DNA of 64,000 nucleotides from Cyanoderma ruficeps. Its lineage: Eukaryota; Chordata; Aves; Passeriformes; Timaliidae. Location of the stretch: assembly GCA_008694505.1 (NCBI GenBank), contig VZDJ01000052.1, positions 9,205,496 to 9,269,495 of the forward strand. The letters are read 5' to 3'. The first letter of the stretch is position 1. Each line of letters begins with the position of its first letter. This document shows positions 23,501 to 34,890 of the stretch, piece by piece. A program made the translations under genes and the position numbers. The notes under the pieces are model-generated. The model worked only from the letters and a program-made list of their open reading frames with translations. It had not been told where the DNA came from and searched no databases.

Positions 23501-26500
23501 AAAATCCTAACACCTCACTGTGATTCCAACAGCAAAACAACCCCCTGGAGCAGCTCCCTGGAGAACCAGGGCCTGGTGGAACAGACACCCACTAAATACG
23601 TGCTGGGGCTGTTGAAAGGCAGAAGCCTCCACCATTCAGACAGCATTGCAATCTCCCCTTCCAAGCTTGCAGGACTCAATGGACTCCTGATGGTGCAGCC
23701 ATGCTCTGCTTTCCTGTCACCAGCCTTTTCTCCTCTGAGCAGAGTCAGAGAATGTCTGCACACTGATGCTGTGATGAGGCAGATGGTTGTCCAGCTTGGT
23801 CCTAATTAGCCTCCTTCTGAAAACAGAGTTTTGATCATGAATCTATATAGCTGCCTTGATGCAAACACTTTGCAAATCTAGGCTAGCCCCTCAGCTAATT
23901 AAGTTATTTAATTAGATGAAATATGCTCTGCAAAAGAATAGATCTGAAATAACCTTTTCCTATAGCCACTGGAAGTTATTTCCAGAACATTCCAGTTCCA
24001 TTCATGAACTGCCAATTCCATCCAAGCCAGCTCCTTTCCTGGTCTCTGCTAGAGTTGCCCTATTTCTGCCAGTGTTGGCCACAAATGTAGTGTAGGAGCT
24101 TCAGCTGTAGCATTCAGACTTTTCAACCACCTCGTTCTTTGTGTTTGTGCAGAAGAGCACAGAAGGATGACCACAGCTCACAGACAGTGCCAACACCTCT
24201 CCAGGGCAGCCCATTTCGATCCATCAACCTCCCAGAGCCTGTGCTGATGAATGAAGATTTCACCAGTCTTTTACACAATGTCACTTACGAAAAAGGTAAG
24301 AAACACAACAGGCAAATGCAGGGCCTTCCTCAGGAAAAAAATCAGAAAAAGACCCCTGGGGTAACCTGGGTTCAGGAAGCATTTGCTTTGTGAGGGCTGT
24401 CCCAACAGCCAGTTCTTGCCTCCTCCAAGGAGAGGGATGCAGGCTGGATCTCCATTTCTGCAGTGCCAGTGGCACAGGTACAGATCCAAATGGGGGCTCT
24501 TGATAAAAACCCTGGCCTAGTTTCTGTGTGAGGGAGCAAGGCACAGGAAGGAGGATCACACCTTGATGAGGAAAACACTGTCAACTGCCAAACACTTGGA
24601 AGCTGGAATCAAAGAAAAGGTGATGGACCAGAGCCTTTCATTCTATAATTAACTTTGGGAGTATCAGCTGGTCTATCACTCTCTTGCTGTTCAGATAGGA
24701 ATAAAAACATATTCATTTAAAATGTCAACAAAGGCAGAGATTAGACGAAAACCATGTGGTGTGTTCTAACCTGCTTTGCTCAGAAGCTGCCAGCTGTGGC
24801 CCTCCTCTGCCCCAGGCTCTGAGGTGCTGTGTTAGCCCTCTCCCTCACATCCCTCTTGCACAACCACCCTTCTCACCCACTGCTCCTTTCTTTCCAGTCT
24901 CATCCCTCTGCTCTTCCATGAGCTCCTTCCCACTCAGAGTGGCAGCCCTGTCTCTGTGCCAGGTCTCCATCCATCCTCTCTGTTCTGTGTGGAGTATTTT
25001 CCACCCAACATGCCAAGGGAAGCCAAGACTGCTCAGGTTCCTCTGCAGTCACAGCACTGAGCACAGCAGAGACCCCACAGTGTCTGCCTGCAAGTGCCAC
25101 TGAAACACACACTGGGACAAAGGCACAGCAGTAAAGATCCCCCTTACTGGAGAGCCCAAAAGAGGTGTTTTCATAGCAAAACTCTGCAAGAGGATTTAAC
25201 TCTACTGACAGGGCTTGGCAGGAAGAAACAAGCTCTACAGTTGCCTTCTGTTGCTAAAGTTCTCTTTGTTCTTCAACAGTGTCTGACACCAGGATCATGC
25301 CCATGGCAGAAGGAGGTGTGAAAGTCATAGCAGGCCCAGGTAAGAAAATAGCAAACATCCAAAGACAGCAGGACAATGATGCAATTAAAATTCTTGTTTT
25401 ACTGCACTGAGGAAATGCTTTCAGGGAAGGCATTTCACAGGGATGTCTTTCACTCTGCCATGTACCTCCATTTTCCTACTTGCAGTTAAGAGATGAGGGC
25501 AAACCTGTGTCCCTGAAGTGTCTCTGATGGTCAGTGCCAAGGATTTGGCAGAGAAAGCCTTTCTGCTGTTGCTTTCTTAGATTCTAAGTGCTTTTGCAGA
25601 AAGGAAGAATTGAAGCTTCCTGATGTGACAAAGAATAGTGAGAGCACCACTTTCCCCACTTGGGAAGAGATGGTGGTGCTTCTTTTCTAACATATGTCTA
25701 ATTTTGGACCTTAACTGGCTTGAAAATAAACGCTGGAAGAGTGCAAACCTTGTTCTGCTGAAGAGCTCACCAACTGCACTTCCTTTGTAAATTAACTCTA
25801 CAAGGCTACAGCCCTTGTGAAGAACAAATGATGCTCCAAATTCACCTTCCAGTGCTTCAGATGGATGGAAACCCAGCTTAGCTGCAACATAACCTGCCAG
25901 AGAGATCTGAGATGTCAGTCCATAGACCTGTTTATCGTTGCAGGAGCAGCCCTAGAGACAGATGACAGCCTCAAGCCTTCCCTGGCACCAGAGGGACAGT
26001 CGAAAATGCATCTGCCATCAACAGTGTGGAAGCAGCCCAAGGACACCAAGGACTGGGGAGATGAATACATTTCCAAAGAGCAACCAGAGAGAGGGAAGGA
26101 CATGGGCCAAAGCAGATACAGCTCAGCAGACAACATAATATGTGAACCCTCTCTGGCTGGTAAGGAACAGAAAACTCTGGCTAGAGAGGCTCAAAGCTGG
26201 TGTGAGCTGGCTGGTGGTCAGCCTCCATGGAGGGAGACACACAGGCCAGTTTCTGCTGCTAGGGGAAGTCTCACACTCCAAGACCTCTGGCCTTTGGATT
26301 TGTTGGGCTGTGTGACTGCCAGAACCACTCTGCAGCCAGGACAGCCCTTCTCCTTTCCAAGACCTGTTGGGTTCAGAGTACTGATGGGATTGCAGCAGTG
26401 TAGTTGTTTAAGTGGGTGAAAAACACAACTTCTCATCCTGCAGGGATTTTGCAGGATGGGAAACTCTGATATGAGTTGTTCTGCCTTTGCATCCTTGTTT

Positions 26501-29500
26501 TGTTATTAGAAAAATTTGGTATTCATGGGGGAAACACCTCTTTGGAGCTTTCTTAGCAAACTGAGGCTCTGGTCATGTCTGGGGCATGCTGTAGCATCAG
26601 GCTGGGGTTTAACATTTTGGGTAAAGAACACACAAAAAGAAGAGACATTGGTATCACTTTTAAACAAGTTTCTCCTTTCATGGTCACTTCACCAGTCTAA
26701 CAGGCAGCTGTCCTTGAGGTCAGTAATTTCTTATTTTTAAACTTAACCATTATCTTCTGGAAGCCAAAAGGCAGAACATCGCCTTGGAGCTGCTGGAGTC
26801 AGAAAGGAAGTATGTCATCAACCTTTCCCTAATCCTGAAGATCAAGGCCACACTACAAGGGCCAGATGTGAAAAGAAGCACCAAGGAGAGAAGGTATTTG
26901 ATGTCATGTACTCTCTGTCTTTGGGGGAGTTTTCTTCAGTCATATGATATTATTTCTGCATTATCCCCTCACACACTTTTCTTACACCTACATAGAGATC
27001 TTTGAACACTTAGTTTATTTCCAGTTGAAAACTGGAGGCACTGGGAGGTTTTTGCAGTCATTAGAGATGTTCCTGCCTGTCCCTTGCTTCTTGCCCACCT
27101 TCTTCATTCTGATTCTGGGTGGAATCAGCATGAAGTGGCAGAAAGGCAGTAGCACATTTTGACCATCTCTGCATCAATGGGTTGTGCCAGGAAAGGGCCT
27201 GACAAATGGGACCACACAGAAAGCTGGGCAGCTCTCCTCCAGGCTCTCAGTGGGATGGCTCAGGACCAGGGTGCTGCATCATCAGCCACAGCAGCACTGC
27301 CTGGGGCTTTTTAGTGCTGCTAGTTCTGGTCAGCTACTCAATGCATTGCAAGGAAAGCCTAAGGAGCTTTCAAAACCTTTCTGAATAGCCAGCTGGAGAG
27401 GGTACTTGCATGTACACAGCACCCAAAACAGGACCCCCTGATGCAGGCAGGATTCCAACCACAGGAGTTAGTAACACCTGCTCTGTAGTAGCAATAATAG
27501 GTGTAGCAGTCAATAATACATGTGCAAGGCTGTGCTGAGCACTCAGGAATGCCCACTGCAGCAGTACTCACTTGTCAGGGATGAGGTTTGCTCTGTGTGA
27601 CCAGGCTGCTTTGGTCTCCTGGCAGCTTTTTCCCCAACTCTCTGCGGTTCCTGGTGCAGCAGCACGTGGATTTACTGCACGCTCTCCAGGAGAGGGTCCT
27701 GAGCTGGCCAAGACAAGGGATCCTGGGAGACATCTTCCTGAAGCTGACAAATGATGAGGTATGTTAAAGCCTTCTCCAGAGCCTTCTGGAGATTCACGAT
27801 GTTGTGTTGAGGCACAGGTGGACTGAGACACCCTAAAACAGAGGGGCTGTGCTGTGCAGCTGTGCCTGAAGGGTCAGGCCTTTCAGCAAGTCCTGGGGCA
27901 TGGCAGCCCCTTTGTTGTTCAGGGATCCCACCTGCCAGACCCACCTGTGGGCCAGCAGCCTCACAGCACAGCTACATGAGACCCAGACCTGCTTGCGGGA
28001 GCCACACGTGAGCCTTGACAGCTTGAATGGCTGCATTTCCAGCGAGGGTGTGAAAAGAGAGTGGTTCTGATGCTCCCCTCCCCAACACACCCTGCTCACA
28101 GCTCTGACAAGCAGCTGGGCAGGCACAGACCCACGTGGTTTGTTGCACCCACTTCTGTTTGCCCTGGTGAGCAGCAAGGATGTGTAAAAAACTCATCTGA
28201 CACTTTATAAATTTTAAGTCTTAGATGAGAAGCACTTCTTACTGCCCAGCCTCTCTATCCCTCCCCACAGCTTTACACACTGTGCTCAACAGCTGAACAC
28301 ATTTTATAAAACAGAAGAAAGAACCTCTCTTTCCTGAGAAGTTCCAAGCCCTGAAGGAGTGAAAGAGCAGCTCTGCTGCACTGCTGACCTTCCAGCACTG
28401 ATGGTGGGGAATCAAGAGTTTGGCTAGCTCTGTGACCAAAAATCTCTGTTAAGTTTGTTTGTTCTTTTCTCTTTCTCTTTTGTAAGAATAATTTTCTGGA
28501 TTACTACGTTGCTTACCTGAGGGACCTGCCAGAATGCATCTCTCTGATCCACGTGGTGATCCTGAAGGAGGTAAAGTTCCTGCCTGCTTCCCAGACAGTA
28601 ATGACAATGTGCAGGCCTGGATCTCCTGTTCTGCCTACCCATGGTAGGACGCTCCTCCCAATCCACTTCTTCTGTTTCCTGGAGGTTGCCATGGCTGACT
28701 GGCACCTACAAAAGGCAGATTTAACACCTTCCTCACTGTCTGAAACCAAAGCTGCTTTTCTGCTGTGCCATGAAACAATGTCTCAGATTACAGCTCCCAA
28801 AAGCTTGCCTATGCACATGCTATCCAGACCTCTTCCAGGAACTGCCTCCTGGAAAATGGAGGACTCATTCAAAAAGTCCCCTATAGAGAAAAGAGTCTTC
28901 ACTTTCAGCTCCAGCTATTTGGTCCTGGGTTCTTGGTTTAAACTTGGAATGTTAAATATAAAGGTAGTTTAAAGTGCAATAACTGCACCACATTTGCTTG
29001 CTTCCAAGATATTTTAATTTAGAAGTCAATCTCTTTTTGTTAATTTGAGCCTAAACTAAGAACTTCCCTCTGAACAACAGTGTCTTCTTGGGGTTTCACT
29101 GAAACTTAACTACTGCACTTTCAGCGTGCCCTCATACTTAATTAGGCTGAGTGTCCCCAGTAGATAATCCCCAAGCTAAATGCCTGCTGTGCCCCTGTGA
29201 ACTGTTGTAACTCCTTACACCAGAATTACTCATTAAACCACAGAACCATGTGGAAGGAGATGTGCTTTATGGGTGAAAGTCTCTTAAGTCATTTTATCTA
29301 TTTCAGGTAGAAGAAGAAATCAAGTCTGATCTCTACATTCTGTTCTTTCATATAGTCCAGCGAATCCCTGAATACCTTATTCACCTACAGGTAGGGCCCC
29401 AGGGTGGGAACTGTGTTGTTGAACTCTTATCACATCAGGTGACACTTCACTCAGAGCAGGAATTTGGGCCTGTACAGGTACAGGGTCCTGACAAACCCAG

Positions 29501-32500
29501 TGGGTTCTTTGAAGAAAAAAAACCCAACTTTGAAAGGCAAAGCCAGCTAACAATAGGTTAAGTTTCATCTTTTTCACATCAGGCTTGCTTATATTTGCCA
29601 GTTTCTCCAATTGACCTGACAGAAACAGCTTTTGTCCCCTGGGAAGCCAAAGGCTCTGCTGCTCTGGGAAAACAGGAGGCCAGAGATAGGACATATCTGA
29701 GAGGGTTCCTAGGGCCCAACAACCTGTCCTACAGAGAGATGGTTGATAAAGAGTTCTGCTTCACAGAGGGCTTATCTGAATTGTACCGAAACATTTCAGA
29801 CAAGGCAAATATGCAGAAAGCAAGCCCTAGAAAATCCAAACATTGGTTTATTCACCCAAAGCTAAAGCCAAGCAGTGCCTCACCCACACATCCCATGAGT
29901 ACATTTACAGTGGCTCCTTGTGCATTTGCACTGGACCAGTGGGAGGCAGGCCCCAGCCAACTCCCTCAGACACTCATGGTGCCAGCAAAGCTCCCCCAGA
30001 GCAGTGCCAGGAGCACTCCAGAGCCCTAACCCACGGCTTCAATAGTGCCTTCTCCCCAGAAAGGGGCAGCACAGCCTCCAAACAGCCTGCTCTCCTCTGT
30101 GCCTCAGAATGTCCTCAAGTTCACGGAGCAGGAGCACCCTGACTATTACCTGCTGCTGGTGTGCGTGCAGCGCCTCCGCGTCTTCATCTCACACTACAGC
30201 CTCCTCTTCCAGTGCAACGAAGACCTGCTGATACAGAAGAGGAAAAAGCTGAAGAAGTAAGCACAACATCAGCACGTTCTCTCTGTCACCAGGGCAGGAA
30301 GGGGTGGGGGAAGCCTGGCAAACAGGGGGTTTAGGTCTAGGCAAGATCAACAGGCACATTGCTCTGTTGAAATAAAACCAAGCCCTTTGCACCTGAATGC
30401 TGGAAAAGAACCACTACTGGTATTTGCCCTCCAAACTGAGGTCAGTTTTGGGGTGGGCCCTTCTGCCTAACTCTGAGAGTGAAAGAAAAATTGCTTCTAA
30501 ATCCTTCTAAACATAGCAGCCACATGTTTCACGGGATCATTTGATTCCTTAAGCTGGTGGCAAAGTCACTCCCCAATGGGAAAACACATAGGGATTTAAC
30601 TCTGGGGATTTAACTCTGGTGGCTCCAGGCCCTGGGGAGGGTGAGGACTGTTTATGGGCTGAGACTCCAAAAGAATGGTGTTACCTTATTTTACTGGGGG
30701 AGGAGGTGGGAGAAACAAAAGCCTCCCATAACCTGTTGGAAATGAACTATGACAGAAATGACCCTGAATGTAGAATCTCAAGTTGCAGTTCAGAACAATT
30801 CCTTTAAACCAAGGCTTTTTACTAAAATCAGAATCTGGTCGCCTTTGCTCCTTGTGATGATTTACCTGAGGAGTAGGACAAGATGGAATTTCAAGGGAAG
30901 CTTCCAAGTATGGAGGGTGGTAAAGGGCAGGAGCAGATTGCTGGGGAGGGACTGCTATCAGGAGGGGTGCTAAGAGCACCACAGAAAGCAGGATGCCCTG
31001 CTGGCTGGAGCAGACTAGGTGGAACAGGCTCTTCCTTGGGGTGGGCACAGGTGAATGGGAATATTGAGGTCCCTCCCAGTCCTGTTTTGTGTGATTCTCC
31101 ACGCTCGTGCTCATTCCCTGCCTTATTTCTTAGCCCGACGATGGATTTCTCCTCCCTCAGGTCATCCCTGGTGAAGCTGTACAAAGGTCTCACCTCCCAG
31201 TGCACAAGCCAGGAGGTTTCCCCAACCCCCAGTGCAGCATCAATGCGGGACAGTGGGATTCACACTGAAGAGGCCATCCAGTCATTCCCAGCAGCACCTT
31301 CCTCTGGCACAACCACCCCGTAAGCCTGTTGTCCTCGTGGGCAGCTTCCAAAGTGGGCTGAGAACTCTCCCCTCACCCACACCAGTGACACCAGGCAGCT
31401 ACAGGCTGTCATTCCCAAAACCACTCCCTGTATATGGATGGAGATGAAGGGCTGGCTCCATCCTGCTATTCCCTGCTGTGTGGTTTACAAGCAGGGAATG
31501 TTCTAGGGAGGACATGAATTTGTTTAGGCCTGACAGTGATGTGCACAGTAAAACTGCATTATTCACTGTCAACATTACAAGAACTGGGAAACAGGACCAA
31601 GGTCTCAGAGCAGGGAAAAAAAAGAAACTTTTCCACACAGCATATAATTGAATGATGTGGTTCACTATCACAAGATACAAGTGCAAAATTGGTTCAAAAA
31701 GACACAAGGCTTAGTCAAGATAGACAGGGCTACTAGTAGCACCTGGAAATCTTCACAGAATCACAAAATATTCTGAGTCGGAAAGGCCAAGAATCATTGA
31801 GTCCAGCTCCTGACTCAATGGTCCAGAACCATCCTCGAGTCACACCGTGTGCCTGAGAGTATTGTCCAAACACCTCTGGACTCTGTTGGGCTTGGTGCTG
31901 TGACCACTGCCCTGGGGAGCCTGTTCCAGTGCCCAGCCACCCTCCGGGTGAAGAACCTTATCCTAATCTCCAACCTAAATCTCCCATGATACAACTGAGG
32001 CCATTCCCTCAGGTCCTGTCACTGTCACCAGAGAGGAGAGCTCAGTGCCTGCCCCTCTGCTTTCCCTCACAGGAAGTTGTAACTACAATGAAGTCTCCCC
32101 TCAGTCTCCTCCAGGGTGAACAGACCAAGTGCCCTCAGCCACTCCTCGTATGGTTCCCCTTTGGCCATTTCCAGCCTGACAGGTGCCAAAGGAGATGATG
32201 AAGCATGCTAGACTAATTACAGAATTACAGGCAATTTCTGTAGAAACACCTCTGTTACTGTTCTCCAAGACAGGAGAGTACCTTTTAGCCGTAAAACGAC
32301 CACAATAGGGCTGGGGGAGTGAAGGGGTGGGGGGATTTGTCATGCTGTCTCTGTCATCCTTTAGTATCCCACTTCTGTTTGTTTTGTTCTGGTTTTTATT
32401 TTTCAGGCATTTGCTGCCGCAGATGAAGAAACCGCAGCCCACCGTGATGGAGAACATCCAGGCTGTAAAGCCCCCCGAGTGGGAGATGGAGAGCAGGAAA

Positions 32501-34890
32501 CACGAGAGGCCAGAGAACATCCTTGCCTCCTCTCAGCTGACAGAGCAGGAGCTGAAGGCCCTGACAGCCCCCCTGCAGTCCATCCCCGAGATGGAGTACG
32601 AGGCGCCGCCGGCCGACGCGGTGGGGAACACCGAGAGAGCCATCAGGACCTCTGTGGAGCTGCTGCAGGACGCCAGGAACTTTGCCCCGAGCTACGAAGA
32701 GTTTGACTACCCCGGGGAGGTTTTCACCATGCCAGGCCCCTACGAGGACGACACCTTCCAGAACCTTGCTCTCTTTGAGAACTGCTCCCCGGCCTCTTCC
32801 GAGTCCAGCCTGGATATTTGCTTCCTTAGGCCCGTGAACTTCACCTCAGAACCGGAGAGGACAGACCATGCCTTGCAGCCTCTGCCTAAGAGCTGCACTC
32901 CCGTCAGCAGCAGCACCTACAAGCGCGAGATGTTCCACAGCAAAGGGAAGCAGCTGAGCAGGTCCCTGAAGGAGCTGCCGCGGAGCGCCGAGGGCGTGAG
33001 CACCAGACTCTACAGCACCCGGAGCAGCAGCGGGAGCCGTCTGCAGCAGAAGCAGGACAGGAATGTTCAGCCCCACATGATCTCAGCCTCATCTCGAAGC
33101 TCCCAAAGGAGCTACTTCCCCCCACAGAGAGGAGCGGGTGAAAAACCGAGCTTTTTGGAAGTAAGGAGGCTTAAATAGGAGGAGGAAAAAAAATGGCACC
33201 TGGTGGCGGTGCAGCAGCAACAGGAGGAGGATCTGAGATGCAGTTAGCGTAGAACACGCCAAATCAGCTTTCAAGCCCACACATTCCAAGTCCTCGACTG
33301 CATGTACATGCCCAAGGGAGGGACAAGACAGCTCGTTTTCACACACATCTTCCCTGGGGACAAGCATGGGGTTGAGGTGCACAGCTGGCTGAGCTAGAAC
33401 ACCCTTGAGACAAGGTAGCCTCTTGTGTGTCTCCACCTGTCACTGAGCTTCCCCCCGGGTGAATGTTCTGAGCAGGTCACAAAGTTTACACAGAGCTGTT
33501 CAAAGTGAGTGCTGTGGGTGGCACCCAGTCAAACGGGTGCCTTTCCACCTGCTGTGAGGAGTGCTGGGTAAGTGCTGGGTAAGCCATGCCAGTGTAGACC
33601 AGCATGACTTGGCCAAGCTCAGCCCATTTACACCAGCAGGGATCTGCTCCATAGGTTTACTTTCACCTGTATTTGTTGCCTGGATTGTACAGAGCCATGC
33701 TAAAGTCTGTGTAAGAACAGTCAGAGCCCAGCAAGGGTGTCCCTCAGGTGGGACACGGTAAAGAGCACTCTAACCCTTCAGGGACACCAGGTCCTGCAGG
33801 AGCAATGGTTCTGCAGCTTGCAGAGACTGTTCAGAGTCAGCTTTGGGCTGTCACAGCCATGGAAGCAGAGGCCAAGGGTGCTGTGAGGTGCTTAGATAGG
33901 AGGCTGTAGGTGCAGATGATGATGGGAGGTAGGTCCCAACAGCCTGACTGAAAAGGCAGCAAGGAAACTTCAAAAGCAAAGAAAAAAAGCCTAGTGAGTG
34001 AAGGAGGTGGTAAATGGTTAACAGGGGAGATGAGGCAGAGGGAGAAGAGCCATGGGGACACAGCCACCCCAGAGAAAGGGGCATAGGAGCTCTTTGGCAC
34101 TCACCTGCACACATCTATGGCTCACAGCAGGGTGCAGATGTGGAGCTTGTCCAGAACTGCAGGACGGGTTCTCCCCCAGAGTGCAAAGGAAATCACCATG
34201 GCAGTGATGGGCAGAATTGGAGAAAAGGGGCTTGTCTTGCTGAGACTTGGCACTTTTCTGAAAGAGGGACAGATCCTTTAGTGGCACATTTACCACAAGG
34301 TGTGTGTGCTAATGAAGCCTTTTGCCCTAGAGATCTAAAACCATGCAGCAGCAGAGCCAGCAGAAGAGTCTTACCCACCTTATCACAGCTCCAAAGCCTG
34401 ATGCCTCTCTGCCCTAGGGAAGAAAGGAGAGGGTGGGAAGTTCTTCCACCTGCCCAAGCTGGCTTGCTCCCTCACTGGCAAAAGCAGCTAGTGAGCTTCT
34501 CCTGAACAAAAACTTAGCAAGAAAGGCTCCAGTTCCCTCTACCAATGCTTATCCTTCTATTCCTCTGTCACTGCCTCAGCCTTAGAGCCAGCAACAAGCT
34601 CTCTGCAGAGGTACCAGTGTTGTTTCTCAGCCTTGTCAGCACCTCCTCACCCACCAGGTCCCTCCTAGCACAGAGAGAGAAATAGAAAAGAGAGAGAAGG
34701 GAACAAGAATGTGAGGTTGCAAATGCTGGTTAAATTGTCTTTTCCCTTTTAGGAGCTCCATGCAGAAGACAACACCAGGTTCTGCCAGAAGGATGACAAT
34801 GAGCAAACATCCTTCAGCGACCACAACCCGCGGCACGAGCCCAAGGGGGGGTTCCGCAGCTCCTTCCGCAAGCTCTTCAAAAAGAAATAA
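20456..34890 (+). CDS. ARHGEF33: ARHGEF33, Rho guanine nucleotide exchange factor (14 coding exons)
   Basis: The exons are 20456-20559, 21458-21616, 23191-23312, 24153-24295, 25280-25339, 25944-26159, 26764-26893, 27626-27758, 28487-28570, 29307-29390, 30108-30256, 31161-31319, 32407-33160 and 34753-34890. All junctions are GT-AG and in phase, giving 811 residues to a TAA at 34888. Layout: short N-terminal part; coiled-coil (about residues 36-135, with KQEEMQQKIEQLQQEKRRES); acidic linker; a Dbl-homology domain (about 270-462, from ALELLESERKYVIN to LLFQCNEDLLIQKRKKLKK); and a long Ser/Pro-rich tail ending in a basic GGFRSSFRKLFKKK. No PH domain follows the DH domain, as in human ARHGEF33. 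The DH domain predicts GDP/GTP exchange on a Rho-family GTPase, target unknown. The true start codon was not found, so the N-terminus is incomplete. Confidence 0.94.
21458..21616 (+). CDS. ARHGEF33: ARHGEF33 coiled-coil exon
   Basis: 159 nt, phase 0 to 0, acceptor GTTGCAG and donor AAG/GTAGGA. It encodes ALASELKAGFTEAMQELSRI and EYALEEKVKSCRCAMEEKV, closely matching the human protein as I recall it. Confidence 0.93.
23191..23312 (+). CDS. ARHGEF33: ARHGEF33 coiled-coil exon
   Basis: 122 nt, acceptor TTCCTCAG, donor AA/GTAAGG, ending in phase 2. It encodes a heptad-type helix with KQEEMQQKIEQLQQEKRRES. Confidence 0.95.
24153..24295 (+). CDS. ARHGEF33: ARHGEF33 linker exon
   Basis: 143 nt, acceptor TTTGTGCAG, donor AAAG/GTAAGA. 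It encodes QGSPFRSINLPEPVLMNEDF, conserved between birds and mammals. Confidence 0.93.
25280..25339 (+). CDS. ARHGEF33: ARHGEF33 linker exon (60 nt)
   Basis: Acceptor CTTCAACAG and donor CCCAG/GTAAGA define a 60-nt exon with phase 1 at both ends (VSDTRIMPMAEGGVKVIAGP). It is weakly conserved but required to keep frame, and its length matches the corresponding human 20-residue segment as I recall it. Confidence 0.8.
25944..26159 (+). CDS. ARHGEF33: ARHGEF33 linker exon
   Basis: 216 nt, acceptor CGTTGCAG, donor GCTG/GTAAGG, phase 1 to 1. It contains HLPSTVWKQPKDTKDWGDEY, the conserved core of the linker before the DH domain. Confidence 0.9.
26764..26893 (+). CDS. ARHGEF33: ARHGEF33 DH-domain exon (start of DH)
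   Basis: 130 nt encoding KRQNIALELLESERKYVINL, the DH helix-1 signature. The acceptor is CTGGAAG, a less usual AAG, but it is the only position that keeps the frame; donor is AGAAG/GTATTT. Confidence 0.88.
27626..27758 (+). CDS. ARHGEF33: ARHGEF33 DH-domain exon
   Basis: 133 nt, acceptor CCTGGCAG, donor GAG/GTATGT. It encodes RFLVQQHVDLLHALQERVLS and GILGDIFLKLTNDE of the DH helical bundle. Confidence 0.93.
28487..28570 (+). CDS. ARHGEF33: ARHGEF33 DH-domain exon
   Basis: 84 nt, phase 0 to 0, acceptor TTTTGTAAG and donor GAG/GTAAAG. It encodes NNFLDYYVAYLRDLPECISL. Confidence 0.93.
29307..29390 (+). CDS. ARHGEF33: ARHGEF33 DH-domain exon
   Basis: 84 nt, phase 0 to 0, acceptor TATTTCAG and donor CAG/GTAGGG. 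It encodes VEEEIKSDLYILFFHIVQRI, including the conserved VQRIPEY helix. Confidence 0.94.
30108..30256 (+). CDS. ARHGEF33: ARHGEF33 DH-domain exon (end of DH)
   Basis: 149 nt, acceptor GTGCCTCAG, donor AGAA/GTAAGC. It encodes VLKFTEQEHPDYYLLLVCVQ and LLFQCNEDLLIQKRKKLKK, closing the DH bundle. Confidence 0.95.
31161..31319 (+). CDS. ARHGEF33: ARHGEF33 post-DH exon
   Basis: 159 nt, acceptor CTCCCTCAG, donor CC/GTAAGC. It encodes SSLVKLYKGLTSQC followed by a Ser/Pro-rich stretch. No PH domain follows. Confidence 0.9.
31753..32185 (-). mobile_element. CR1 LINE 3' fragment (antisense, in ARHGEF33 intron)
   Basis: Read on the plus strand it begins at the CR1 3' end (CACAGAATCACAAAATATTC, then AATCATTGAGTCCAGCTCC) and runs through CTGGGGAGCCTGTTCCAGTG, AGAACCTTATCCTAATCTCC and AGTCTCCCCTCAGTCTCCTC. 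It occupies most of the intron before the large C-terminal exon. It is the best-preserved CR1 in the window. Confidence 0.9.
32407..33160 (+). CDS. ARHGEF33: ARHGEF33 large C-terminal exon
   Basis: This 754-nt exon has acceptor TTTTTCAG and donor GGAA/GTAAGG. It holds most of the Ser/Pro-rich tail, including ALFENCSPASSESSLDICFL and RLYSTRSSSGSR, which are conserved with mammals. If the donor is not used, translation stops after five more codons at 33,176-33,178. Confidence 0.93.
34753..34890 (+). CDS. ARHGEF33: ARHGEF33 last coding exon
   Basis: Acceptor TTCCCTTTTAG; 45 codons plus TAA. It encodes DNTRFCQKDD and the basic GGFRSSFRKLFKKK terminus. Confidence 0.92.
   Translation, partial: ELHAEDNTRFCQKDDNEQTSFSDHNPRHEPKGGFRSSFRKLFKKK

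Noticed and set aside
29595..30029. 144-codon plus-strand frame within ARHGEF33
   Set aside because: It lies in the intron between two DH exons that join in phase; including it would add unrelated sequence inside the DH domain.
33161..33178. VRRLK stop as the normal C-terminus of ARHGEF33
   Set aside because: The downstream exon at 34,753 encodes the conserved basic terminus and joins in phase through a good donor, so read-through is at most an alternative form.
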